Source of the DNA: CAZAPG01 sp964486935
GTDB lineage: Bacteria > Chloroflexota > Anaerolineae > 4572-78 > J111
NCBI GenBank assembly: GCA_964486935.1
Contig: CAZAPG010000050.1
Span: 1-58,900 of the forward strand
Direction: 5' to 3'
Length of the DNA: 58,900 nucleotides
Below are positions 48,771 through 56,514 of the stretch, one piece after another. The position numbers were made by a program, and so were the translations under genes. Position 1 is the stretch's first letter. Each line of letters starts with the position of its first letter. The notes under the pieces are model-generated. The model ran no database searches and had not been told where the DNA came from. It worked only from the letters and a program-made list of their open reading frames with translations.

Positions 48771-51700
48771 ATGGAGTCTCTCCTTAAACACGCACCTCAG
48801 TTAAGCGCCGAAGATGCCAGCCGGCTGGCAAAAAACCTGTACGCTCTTCAGGCTACGGCCACGCCGCTGCCCAGCGAGCGCGACCAGAATTTTCTGTTAA
48901 CTGCCGCCGGCGGCCAGATGTTTGTTTTGAAAATAGCCAATGCCCTGGAGGATATAACCCAACTTGAGGGTCAAAACCAGGCCATGCTGCACCTGGCCCG
49001 GCGCAACGTGTCAATTTGCCAGCAGGTGTTGCCCACCCAATCGGGTGATTTTATCGCCCCCATCGAGTCCCCGTCGGGCGCAAAACATTGGGCGCGGCTG
49101 CTCACCTATTTGCCGGGCAAGCCGCTGGGCAAGCTCAAACGCCACTCGCCCCACCTACTGGCTAACCTTGGCCGCAGCCTGGCCCAAATAGACCGGGCGC
49201 TGGCCGGCTTTGAGCACCCCGCCGCCCGTCGGGAATTTCACTGGGATTTAGCCCAGGCGCAGCAGGTGGTCAACCGCCACAAAATATTGATAACCGACCC
49301 GGAACTGCGGGCGCTGATTGATAAATTTGTGGCCGATTTTGAACGCTTTACCGCTCCGCTGCTGCCCCAACTCCGCCAAAGCGTCATCCACAACGACGCC
49401 AATGATTACAACGTCATTGTTGGCGGCGGCGACAACCTGCACACCCGCCATCAGCAGGTTGTGGGCATTATTGATTTTGGCGATATTGTGCATAGCTACA
49501 CTGTGGGCGACCTGGCCATTGCCACCGCCTACGTTATTCTCAACAAGGCCGACCCGCTGGCCGCGGCAGCGCAGGTAGCGCAGGGTTACCACGCCATCTA
49601 CCCGCTCACCGAGGCCGAACTGGCCGCGCTGTTTGGCCTGGTGGGCATGCGGTTATGCGTTAGCGCCTGCCTGGCCGCTTACCAGCAGCAGCAGCGCCCC
49701 AACGATGAATACCTGGCCATCAGCCAGCAGCCCATCCGCAACACGCTGCCCCGGCTGGCCCAAATTCACCCCCAATTTGCCGAGGCAACGATTCGGCAAG
49801 CCTGCGGGCTGGAGCCGCTCCCCGCCGCCGGGCGCTTGCGCCGCTGGCTGCAACACAAAGCCGGTTTTGCGCCGGTGCTGGGCGTCGAGTTGAACCAGGC
49901 AACTTGCCATGTATTCGACCTTGGCGTGGGCAGCCCCCTGATTTATGGCGACCCCCAGGCCAACAGCGAACCGGCGCTGACGCGGCGTCTGTTCGAAAAA
50001 ATGGAGTCGATGGGGGCGCAGGTGGGCGTTGGCCGGTACAACGAACCTCGCCTGATTTACACGGCTGACACCTTTGCCTCCGGCGACACCTTTGCCGATG
50101 AGCGCCGCACCATCCACCTGGGTATTGATTTGTTTGCCCCGTCCGGCGCGCCCGTTTACGCGCCGCTGGCCGGAAAGGTCTACGCCCTGGCCGACAATGA
50201 CGCGCCGCAGGATTACGGCCCGGTGATTATTCTGGAGCATCGCGCCGATGAGGGTCAACCGTTTTACACCCTCTACGGCCACCTGAGTCGAGAGTCGCTG
50301 GACGGCCTGCAAGCGGGCCAGTTGATTGCGGCGGGGCAGCAGTTTGCCGCTATCGGCCAACCGGCCGAGAATGGCGGCTGGCCGCCGCATTTGCACTTTC
50401 AACTCATCACCCATTTGCTTGATCTTGATGGAGACTTTCCCGGCGTGGGCCGGGCCGGCCAGCGCCAGGTGTGGCTGCAATTTTCGCCCGACCCCAACCT
50501 GATTCTGCGCATCCCCGACGCCTGCTTCCCGCCTCCCCCGCCCGATAAATTGGAGACCCTCGCCGCCCGGCGCCAACGCATTGGCCCCAGCCTGAGCATT
50601 GGCTACCGGAATCCGGTAAAGATACTGCGCGGCTGGCGGCAATATCTGTACGATGACACCGGCCGCCAATACCTGGATGCCTACAACAACGTGCCGCACG
50701 TGGGCCACTGCCACCCCCGGGTGGTGCAGGCCGCCTGTCAGCAAATGTCTGTGCTGAACACCAACACCCGCTACCTGCACGATTATCTCAACCTGTACGC
50801 CGAACGGTTGGTCGCCACTATGCCAGAGCCGCTCAACGTTTGCTTTTTTGTCAACTCGGCCAGCGAGGCCAATGAACTGGCCTTGCGGCTGGTGCGGGCG
50901 CATACCGGGCAGCGCGATATGATTGTGCTGGAAGGAGCCTACCACGGCCACACCACCGGGCTGATTGATATTAGCCCCTACAAGCACGATGGCCCCGGCG
51001 GCGGCGGCGCGCCGGAATGGGTGCACACCGCCCCCATTGCCGATGGATATCGCGGCCCCTACAAAAGTGATGACCCGCAAGCCGGCCCAAAATATGCCCG
51101 GCATGTCGCCGAAATTATCGAGCGGCTGCAAAAGCGCGGTCTTGGTCTGGGCGGCTTTATTGCCGAATCTTGCCCCAGCGTGGGCGGGCAGATTATCTTT
51201 CCGCCAGATTATCTGGCCGAGGTGTATCGACACGTGCGCCAGGCGGGTGGCCTGTGCATTGCCGACGAAGTTCAAACCGGTTACGGGCGGATTGGTACCC
51301 ATTTTTACGCCTTTGAGTCGCAAAATGTGACGCCGGATATTGTGGTGCTGGGCAAGCCGATTGGCAACGGCCACCCCATTGGCGCGGTGGTGACAACGCC
51401 CGAAATTGCGGCCTCGTTTGATAACGGCATGGAATTTTTCAGCACCTTCGGCGGCAATACGGTCTCGTGCGCGGTGGGGCTGGCCGTGCTGGATGTCGTT
51501 GTTGAGGAAAAATTGCAGGCGCATGCTCTGGATGTGGGCAACTATCTGCTGGACGGGCTGCGCCCGCTGGCCGAGCGTTATGAAATTGTGGGCGACGCGC
51601 GCGGGTCGGGCCTGTTTTTGGGCGTGGAGTTGGTGCGCCATCGGGCCACGCTAGAGCCGGCGGCTGAAGAGGCCGCATTTGTAGCCAACCGCATGCGCCA

Positions 51701-51836
51701 GTTGGGTGTGCTGCTGGGCACGGACGGCCCCTATCATAACGTGGTTAAAATCAGGCCGCCTATGCCCTTTACCCAACACGATGCTGATTTTTTGATTGCC
51801 GCCCTGGATAAAGTTTTAAGCCAGGATTTTGGGTAA
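48771..51836 (+). CDS. Three-domain fusion: APH-type kinase, M23 peptidase-like, class III aminotransferase-fold
   Basis: 1021 aa. (1) About 1-335, APH/HYKK-like kinase: Brenner-type loop VIHNDANDYNVIV and metal-binding GIIDFGDI. (2) About 385-560, M23 peptidoglycan-hydrolase-like: HLGIDLFAPSGAPVYAPLAG (HxxxD) and PPHLHFQLI (HxH), so metal ligands are present. (3) About 590-1020, PLP fold type I: EGAYHGHTTGLID, CIADEVQTGYGRIGTHFY, and PLP lysine in VVLGKPIGNGHPIGAV. The same fusion order is known for hydroxylysine-kinase and ethanolamine-phosphate/phosphohydroxylysine lyase homologues, suggesting phosphorylation then PLP-dependent phospholyase action on an amino alcohol. No signal peptide, so the M23 part is probably cytosolic. 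Start ATG 48771; ATG 48750 also possible. Confidence 0.88.
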   Translation: MESLLKHAPQLSAEDASRLAKNLYALQATATPLPSERDQNFLLTAAGGQMFVLKIANALEDITQLEGQNQAMLHLARRNVSICQQVLPTQSGDFIAPIESPSGAKHWARLLTYLPGKPLGKLKRHSPHLLANLGRSLAQIDRALAGFEHPAARREFHWDLAQAQQVVNRHKILITDPELRALIDKFVADFERFTAPLLPQLRQSVIHNDANDYNVIVGGGDNLHTRHQQVVGIIDFGDIVHSYTVGDLAIATAYVILNKADPLAAAAQVAQGYHAIYPLTEAELAALFGLVGMRLCVSACLAAYQQQQRPNDEYLAISQQPIRNTLPRLAQIHPQFAEATIRQACGLEPLPAAGRLRRWLQHKAGFAPVLGVELNQATCHVFDLGVGSPLIYGDPQANSEPALTRRLFEKMESMGAQVGVGRYNEPRLIYTADTFASGDTFADERRTIHLGIDLFAPSGAPVYAPLAGKVYALADNDAPQDYGPVIILEHRADEGQPFYTLYGHLSRESLDGLQAGQLIAAGQQFAAIGQPAENGGWPPHLHFQLITHLLDLDGDFPGVGRAGQRQVWLQFSPDPNLILRIPDACFPPPPPDKLETLAARRQRIGPSLSIGYRNPVKILRGWRQYLYDDTGRQYLDAYNNVPHVGHCHPRVVQAACQQMSVLNTNTRYLHDYLNLYAERLVATMPEPLNVCFFVNSASEANELALRLVRAHTGQRDMIVLEGAYHGHTTGLIDISPYKHDGPGGGGAPEWVHTAPIADGYRGPYKSDDPQAGPKYARHVAEIIERLQKRGLGLGGFIAESCPSVGGQIIFPPDYLAEVYRHVRQAGGLCIADEVQTGYGRIGTHFYAFESQNVTPDIVVLGKPIGNGHPIGAVVTTPEIAASFDNGMEFFSTFGGNTVSCAVGLAVLDVVVEEKLQAHALDVGNYLLDGLRPLAERYEIVGDARGSGLFLGVELVRHRATLEPAAEEAAFVANRMRQLGVLLGTDGPYHNVVKIRPPMPFTQHDADFLIAALDKVLSQDFG

Positions 51837-51845
51837 ACAGAACTT

Positions 51846-51865
51846 GTCTGCGGCAGGCCGCAGAC
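51846..51865 (+). terminator. Hairpin after the fusion gene
   Basis: GTCTGCGGC-AG-GCCGCAGAC, perfect 9 bp (11 bp with flanking TT/AA), 9 bp after the stop codon. It is followed by AAAAATTTT rather than an immediate U-run, so termination is plausible but not certain. Confidence 0.55.
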
Positions 51866-51883
51866 AAAAATTTTGGCGATTAC

Positions 51884-51912
51884 TTGTCCATATTAATCTG
51901 ATACGGTAGAAT
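51884..51912 (+). promoter_or_regulatory. Promoter of the TlpA / Lgt-like / sortase operon
   Basis: TTGTCC (51884-51889, 4/6), 17-bp spacer, TAGAAT (51907-51912, 5/6). This gives a leader of about 170 nt before the ATG at 52088. Confidence 0.6.
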
Positions 51913-51930
51913 TAACATAATATTTGGCCG

Positions 51931-52029
51931 AGAGCGCAGAGCATTCCAAAACCTCTGCGCTCTTCAAGCGCACAATTATGGAAGATAGCTTACGCTAATT
52001 AAGAGGGCATCGGCTTAATATCCTCTTAA
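51931..52029 (+). promoter_or_regulatory. Structured 5' leader with two hairpins
   Basis: Hairpin 1 is AGAGCGCAGAG (51931-51941) with CTCTGCGCTCT (51953-51963), 11 bp and an 11-nt loop. Hairpin 2 is TTAAGAGG (51999-52006) with CCTCTTAA (52022-52029), 15-nt loop. No coding potential. I cannot match it to a known riboswitch class by eye. It may be an attenuator or leader regulating the downstream operon. Confidence 0.45.
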
Positions 52030-52087
52030 GGCTGTAGAGTTAGCATGATGAAGCTATTACCATTTTGTGTGGAGGAATTTTTGCGCC

Positions 52088-52696
52088 ATGAGTGTTGAGT
52101 CAAATATTGAGCAAAACTACGACGGGTTGCCGGTCTACCGGACTAACTGGTTTTGGGTGGCTCTGATTGGGTTGGTTTTGGCAGGGGGAGTTGGCTGGAT
52201 TGTCTTTTCCAGAAACCTGATGGGCGGCGCTGTGGCCGGCGGCGAGGCTATCAACCTGGAAGCGGCGCCCGTAGCCGGACACCCCGCCCCCGATTTTGAA
52301 CTGACCAGCGTGGAGGGCGAGACGATTCGCCTGAGCGACTACAAAGGCCGACCGGTTATAGTTAATTTTTGGGCTACCTGGTGCGGCCCGTGCCGGGCAG
52401 AGTTTCCCGAATTTCAACAGGCCGCGGTTGATAATGCGGACCGGTTGGTGATTATTGGCGTTAACAATACCACCGCCGACCAGGCCGAACTGGTGCCCCC
52501 TTTTCTGGAAGAGTTTGGCATTACTTTTCCTATTGTGCTGGATGAGAAGGGCGAAGTGGTAAAAGCCTACCGGATTTTGGGGTTGCCCACCACCGTCTTT
52601 ATCAACAGCAACGGCATCGTTAACGAGGTTTTTACCGGGCCGCTTAACAAAGCCTACATTGAGTCTAAAATTTCTGAATTAAGTTCGGGCTTGTAA
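52088..52696 (+). CDS. TlpA-like membrane-anchored thioredoxin
   Basis: 202 aa. One N-terminal helix (about 20-40, FWVALIGLVLAGGVGWIVF), then a thioredoxin-like domain outside the membrane: GHPAPDFELTSVEGETIRL, active site FWATWCGPCRAEFPEF (CxxC), and the cis-Pro loop LGLPTTVFIN. Reduces disulfides in exported or cytochrome-type proteins. ATG 52088 chosen, GGAGG 12 bp upstream. First gene of an operon with the Lgt-like gene (8-bp gap) and the sortase. Confidence 0.92.
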   Translation: MSVESNIEQNYDGLPVYRTNWFWVALIGLVLAGGVGWIVFSRNLMGGAVAGGEAINLEAAPVAGHPAPDFELTSVEGETIRLSDYKGRPVIVNFWATWCGPCRAEFPEFQQAAVDNADRLVIIGVNNTTADQAELVPPFLEEFGITFPIVLDEKGEVVKAYRILGLPTTVFINSNGIVNEVFTGPLNKAYIESKISELSSGL

Positions 52697-52704
52697 ACGG
52701 GTTT

Positions 52705-53457
52705 ATGTATCCAACGCTTTTAATCGGCCCGATTGCCGTTCCCGCATATCCGCTGTTTCTACTGCTGGCTTTTTGGGCCGGGTTGTGGCTGGCCGCTCGC
52801 CGGGCCGGGCAATTGGGGCTGGATAGCGACCACGTTTACAACGCCGGTTTGTACGGCTTGATTGCCGGCATCATCGGGGCGCGGCTGTGGTTTGTGCTAT
52901 CCCACTGGGAAAATTACGCCGCCAACCTGAGTCAGGCCTTATCTTTATCCCGCAGTGCGCTTTCGGCCCCCGAAGGGTTGATGGTGGCCGGCCTGGTTGT
53001 GCTGATATATTTGCAGCGCAGCCGGGTTTCTTTGGGGACATTTGTTGACGCCGCCGCGCCGGGGCTGGCGCTGGCTATTGCCGTTGGCAACATCGGCGCA
53101 TTTTTGGGCGGCGAAGCCCTGGGGAGTATTACCGCCGTTCCCTGGGCGGTAGAAATAGCCGGAACGACCCGCCATCCGGCGCAATTGTACCAGGCGCTGG
53201 CCGGTTTGATGATTTTGGGCGGGTTGCTGTACGCCGGTAGCTATCGGCCCTGGCCCGGCTTTCAATTTTGGTTATTTGTAATTTTGTACGGCTTTGCGCG
53301 TCTATTGTTAGAAATTTTCCAGGCGCGGCCCGCTGTAATTGGCAGCGGATTTTTGGCCGTGCAGGTGTTGGCGTTAACAGCAATTGTGGTAGCGTTGGCT
53401 GTAATGGCTTACAATTTTAACAACAACTTATCAAAAGCAGAGTCGGCATCCTCATGA
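52705..53457 (+). CDS. Degenerate Lgt-like membrane protein
   Basis: 250 aa, seven helices. Recognisable as prolipoprotein diacylglyceryl transferase-like: AGIIGARLWFVLSHWENY near residue 55, GGEALG in the central motif, and RHPAQLYQAL. But the HGGL motif that holds the essential His reads PEGL, and in the RIGNFxNGExxG motif the Arg and the first Asn are replaced (NIGAFLGGEALG). It is therefore unlikely to be a functional Lgt; a true lgt should be elsewhere, since lipoprotein-type signals occur in this window. Between tlpA and the sortase gene, overlapping the latter by 4 bp (ATGA). Confidence 0.75.
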   Translation: MYPTLLIGPIAVPAYPLFLLLAFWAGLWLAARRAGQLGLDSDHVYNAGLYGLIAGIIGARLWFVLSHWENYAANLSQALSLSRSALSAPEGLMVAGLVVLIYLQRSRVSLGTFVDAAAPGLALAIAVGNIGAFLGGEALGSITAVPWAVEIAGTTRHPAQLYQALAGLMILGGLLYAGSYRPWPGFQFWLFVILYGFARLLLEIFQARPAVIGSGFLAVQVLALTAIVVALAVMAYNFNNNLSKAESASS

Positions 53458-54434
53458 AACACAACAACATCCAAATGCTGGTTGAGCAAGTCGCCCTGCT
53501 AATCGCCAGCTTTATCTGGACAACCATCATCCTGACGGCAATTACCTTTTTTTGGGCCTATCAAGACGTGCAGACCCGCTGGGAGTACGTGATTAATGCG
53601 CCGCCCCAGGCGCTGGCCCAATCGCTGCCCACGGATACGGCCTCGCCCACGCCGACGGTGTGGGCCGGCCCGCCGCCCACATTGACCCCCACCCCTACCC
53701 TGCCGCCCTCGCCTACGCCCACGCGGGTAGTGCCAATGCCAGAAATATTGCCGGAAACGCTTAACCCCGATGACCCCACCCCCGTTCCGGTAATGGTTCA
53801 CACCCAGCAAGAGGCCACCGAATTTGGCGTCGATTCAAACACCCAGCAGAGCGGGCCAATTACCATTGGCATTCAAGCTACCCCAACGCCGGCCAATACC
53901 CAAACCGAACCTCCCCCTCCGCCGCCCGCCGTAGCCGCTCCGGCCATTGGCGATACCGCTGGCGAGACCCCGGCCGTAGCCAATGGCATCCCCACTCATC
54001 TGACGATTCCCTCGGTGGGCATTGATTCTGAAATAATTCCCGTTGGTTGGTCGGTCATTGAAAAAGACGGCCAGGAATACAGCATCTGGCAGGTGGCCGA
54101 TTTTGCGGTGGGCTGGCACAAAACAACCGCTGCGCTGGGCCAACCCGGCAATACCGTCATGGCCGGGCATCACAATGTTAACGGCGAAGTTTTTAAAGAC
54201 CTGGTCAATGTAGAGGTTGGCGACTCGGTGGCTATCTACTCCGGGGGTCAAAGATTTGAATATGAGGTTGAGTTAAAAACCATTGTTAAAGAAAAAGGCG
54301 AGCCGGCCGATGTTCGCCGCCGCAACGCCCAATGGATTGCCCCCACCGACGACGAACGTGTCACCTTTGTTACCTGCTGGCCTTACACCAACAATACCCA
54401 TCGAGTGATTGTAGTGGCCAAACCCGTTTCCTAA
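53454..54434 (+). CDS. Class D/E-like sortase with long Pro/Thr linker
   Basis: 326 aa. One N-terminal helix (about 12-36), then about 130 residues of Pro/Thr/Ser-rich spacer (PTPTLPPSPTPT), and the sortase barrel from about 180: LTIPSVGIDSEIIPVGW, catalytic His region MAGHHNVNG (His239/240), catalytic C308 in VTFVTCWPYTNNTHR and Arg317. All catalytic residues are intact. Attaches or assembles LPxTG-like surface proteins. Co-transcribed with tlpA and the Lgt-like gene. A second, lipoprotein-type sortase is near 58.3 kb. Confidence 0.92.
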   Translation: MKHNNIQMLVEQVALLIASFIWTTIILTAITFFWAYQDVQTRWEYVINAPPQALAQSLPTDTASPTPTVWAGPPPTLTPTPTLPPSPTPTRVVPMPEILPETLNPDDPTPVPVMVHTQQEATEFGVDSNTQQSGPITIGIQATPTPANTQTEPPPPPPAVAAPAIGDTAGETPAVANGIPTHLTIPSVGIDSEIIPVGWSVIEKDGQEYSIWQVADFAVGWHKTTAALGQPGNTVMAGHHNVNGEVFKDLVNVEVGDSVAIYSGGQRFEYEVELKTIVKEKGEPADVRRRNAQWIAPTDDERVTFVTCWPYTNNTHRVIVVAKPVS

Positions 54435-54512
54435 AATTTGGGACGCGCCCAATCAAATCCGCATCAGCAAAAAACCCGAAGATTGCATGCTGGGCTTTAG
54501 CGCCAATTGTTG

Positions 54513-54518
54513 TATAAT
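54513..54518 (+). promoter_or_regulatory. Possible -10 inside a large-loop hairpin
   Basis: A perfect TATAAT sits in the loop of a long imperfect hairpin (AAACCC-AAGATT-GC near 54472-54486 with GC-AAATCTT-TGGGTTTT near 54523-54540). The hairpin with its T-run could terminate the sortase operon while the -10 starts the next one. No good -35. Confidence 0.35.
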
Positions 54519-54591
54519 AACCGCAAATCTTTGGGTTTTTGTTTGGCAAAACTGTTTTTTCAGAAGCCGGACGGGCAACGAGGATGAAAAC

Positions 54592-54623
54592 CTGGAGTGT
54601 CAAAGTTCACTTTGACACTCCAG
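54592..54623. repeat. Perfect 15-bp palindrome (GGAGTGTCAAAG family)
   Basis: CTGGAGTGTCAAAGT-TC-ACTTTGACACTCCAG, no mismatch. A diverged copy is at 45152-45179. It lies 27 bp before the DUF6391 start codon, just ahead of its GAGGAG ribosome-binding site. Confidence 0.8.
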
Positions 54624-54649
54624 CAACTTTATTTTTAGAGGAGTGTTTT

Positions 54650-55159
54650 ATGGGCTTTTTTGACTCCCCACTTGTTACCAAAATCAGGCGCAACCACGGC
54701 CTGGAGCACGCCACTATTCATATTTTGAGCCGGCGCAACGCCAATCTGTCGCTGGTTGGGCGCAGCGACTGGGGCGGTTTTACCCTGTACGGCCCGGTTG
54801 ATACCGCCGAAGTTAAGCGAGCCGCCCTTGAAGCGCTGGAGCGCCTGCGCCGTGGCGAGGCCGATTTGGCCGTTCACCCGCGCTGCGGTACGGTGCTGGC
54901 CACTACCGGTTTGTTGACCGCGCTGGCAGCGTTTCTGGCCATCAGTATTGACGGAGGCTCGCGCAGCCGCTTCCGCTGGAGTACCATCCCGGCGGCTATT
55001 CTGGCGGCTACCGGCGCGGCTATTTTGGCCCAGCCAATAGGCATGGCGCTTCAGGAAAAATTCACCACTTCCGGCTTTCCCGGCAATTTGGAAATTACCC
55101 ATATCAGCGTTAACGCCAACAAAGGTATTATTACGCATCGGGTCAACACCATTCAGTAG
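54650..55159 (+). CDS. DUF6391 family membrane protein
   Basis: 169 aa. NHGLEHATIHILSRRN near residue 14 is the family hallmark, followed by LVGRSDWGGFTLYGPVDTAE and a C-terminal half with about two hydrophobic segments (LLTALAAFLAISI; AAILAATGAAILAQPIGMAL). Function unknown. ATG 54650 chosen with GAGGAG 7-12 bp upstream; the longer frame runs through the palindrome. holA follows after 2 bp. Confidence 0.8.
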   Translation: MGFFDSPLVTKIRRNHGLEHATIHILSRRNANLSLVGRSDWGGFTLYGPVDTAEVKRAALEALERLRRGEADLAVHPRCGTVLATTGLLTALAAFLAISIDGGSRSRFRWSTIPAAILAATGAAILAQPIGMALQEKFTTSGFPGNLEITHISVNANKGIITHRVNTIQ

Positions 55160-55161
55160 CC

Positions 55162-56127
55162 ATGCTGTACATATTTCACGGCCCCGACGATTTTACCCGC
55201 AACGAAACAATTGCCCGGCTAAAAGCCTCGCTGGGCGACCCGTCGGCCGCGGATTTGAATATGGCGGCGCTGGATGGCCGCGAGTTGAGGCTGGGCGATA
55301 TTCGCGCTCACGCCGATGCCATGCCCTTTCTGGCCGACAAACGGCTGGTGATTGTGAGCGGCTACCTGAGCCGGTTGAGCGGCAAGCCGGAAGAAACAGA
55401 GCAGTTAATTGACTACTTTAGCGGCCTGCCCGCCACAACCGACCTGGTTTTTGTTGAAAATGACTCCCTGGAGCGAAAGCATCCGGTTCTTAAGGCAGCC
55501 GCTAAACTTAAAGCGGAGGTAACGCATTTTGGCGGGCCGGAGAAAAACAATTTACGCGCCTGGATTATGCAAAAAGCGGAGCAGCATGGGGCCGCCATAG
55601 AACCGGGCGCCGCCGACCTGCTGGGGCGACTGGTGGGCGTCGATTTGCGGACCCTGGATAGCGAACTTGAAAAACTGGCGCTGTATGCCGGCAACAGCCG
55701 CGCCATTCAACCGGCCGATGTGCAGTTGTTGACGCCCTACACCGAAGAGGCCGAAGATTTTGGGCTGGCTAATGCCATTGGCCAGCGAAACGCGGCCAAA
55801 GCTTATGACCAGCTTTACAAGCAGCTAGATGAAGGCAAGCATCCGATGGCGATTTTGGGCAGCATTGCCGCCCAAATTAGAAATTTGCTGGAGGTAAAAG
55901 ATATGGCCGAACGCGGCATGTTGGCCATGGAGATTGCCCAAAAAAAGGGTTGGAAAAGCGACTACGCGGCCACAATGCGTCTGCGGGAAGCCGCCAAATT
56001 TTCTGTTGCCCGGCTGGAGGCTATTTTGGAGCTGCTGCTGCAAATAGATTTGGATATTAAAACGGGCCGGGTAGAGCCAAAACTGGCGCTCGATACGCTT
56101 ATTGCCCGGTTATGTACGGCATCCTGA
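55162..56127 (+). CDS. holA: DNA polymerase III delta subunit
   Basis: 321 aa clamp-loader subunit. YIFHGPDDFTRNETIARL start, LADKRLVIVSGYLSRL, FVENDSLERKHPVLKAAAKL, LLGRLVGVDLRTLDSELEKL, and the C-terminal SIAAQIRNLLEVKDM and LLLQIDLDIKTGRVEPKLAL. It wraps beta-clamp opening as the wrench of the gamma complex. Divergent family but length and segments fit HolA. Ends with a good terminator. Confidence 0.93.
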   Translation: MLYIFHGPDDFTRNETIARLKASLGDPSAADLNMAALDGRELRLGDIRAHADAMPFLADKRLVIVSGYLSRLSGKPEETEQLIDYFSGLPATTDLVFVENDSLERKHPVLKAAAKLKAEVTHFGGPEKNNLRAWIMQKAEQHGAAIEPGAADLLGRLVGVDLRTLDSELEKLALYAGNSRAIQPADVQLLTPYTEEAEDFGLANAIGQRNAAKAYDQLYKQLDEGKHPMAILGSIAAQIRNLLEVKDMAERGMLAMEIAQKKGWKSDYAATMRLREAAKFSVARLEAILELLLQIDLDIKTGRVEPKLALDTLIARLCTAS

Positions 56128-56148
56128 AAATAATAACCTGGTTACGGG

Positions 56149-56178
56149 GGCGCAGCGGCGGCAGGCTGCGCCTTTTTT
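56149..56178 (+). terminator. Intrinsic terminator of holA
   Basis: GGCGCAGC (56149-56156) pairs with GCTGCGCC (56165-56172), followed by TTTTTT. On the other strand the convergent minus-strand operon ends here as well. Confidence 0.88.
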
Positions 56179-56181
56179 GTT

Positions 56182-56514
56182 TTAAACGGGTTTGACCAGT
56201 ATCAGCAAAAACAGCAGGTAAAGATAAAACGGGTAAACAATTCGGTGGGGTTTAATTCGGTTGGTATAGGCCAGCACGCATAAAACGCCGGTGCCAACGG
56301 TTAAAATAAACCACCAGCCCGCTTCGAGGGTGACAAAGGGGTAGATATATTGCGGTGGATTTAAGAAAACGTAAATCCGGTCGATGCCAAAGAGGGCCAT
56401 CAATATTTGGTGAACAAGGCCAATGACAATAGGGACCCAGGCGATGAACTGCCTGATGACCTGAACGGTTATTGATTTATAGGCTGGATTAATCGTCGGT
56501 GTCGTCACTGTCAA
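56182..56514 (-). CDS. Small three-helix membrane protein
   Basis: 110 aa, about three hydrophobic segments (FIAWVPIVIGLVHQILMALF; WWFILTVGTGVLCVLAY; YPFYLYLLFLLILV). Not recognised. The frame opens at TTG 56514; GTG 56508 is an alternative. It overlaps the SPFH gene by 26 bp, which implies coupling. Last gene of a three-gene minus-strand operon of unknown function. Confidence 0.65.
   Translation of the reverse strand: MTVTTPTINPAYKSITVQVIRQFIAWVPIVIGLVHQILMALFGIDRIYVFLNPPQYIYPFVTLEAGWWFILTVGTGVLCVLAYTNRIKPHRIVYPFYLYLLFLLILVKPV

Noticed and set aside
49653..51641. Antisense ORF of 662 codons opposite the kinase-M23-aminotransferase gene
   Set aside because: Very long, but its composition is the mirror of a GC-rich coding strand, and the plus-strand protein has motifs throughout all three domains.
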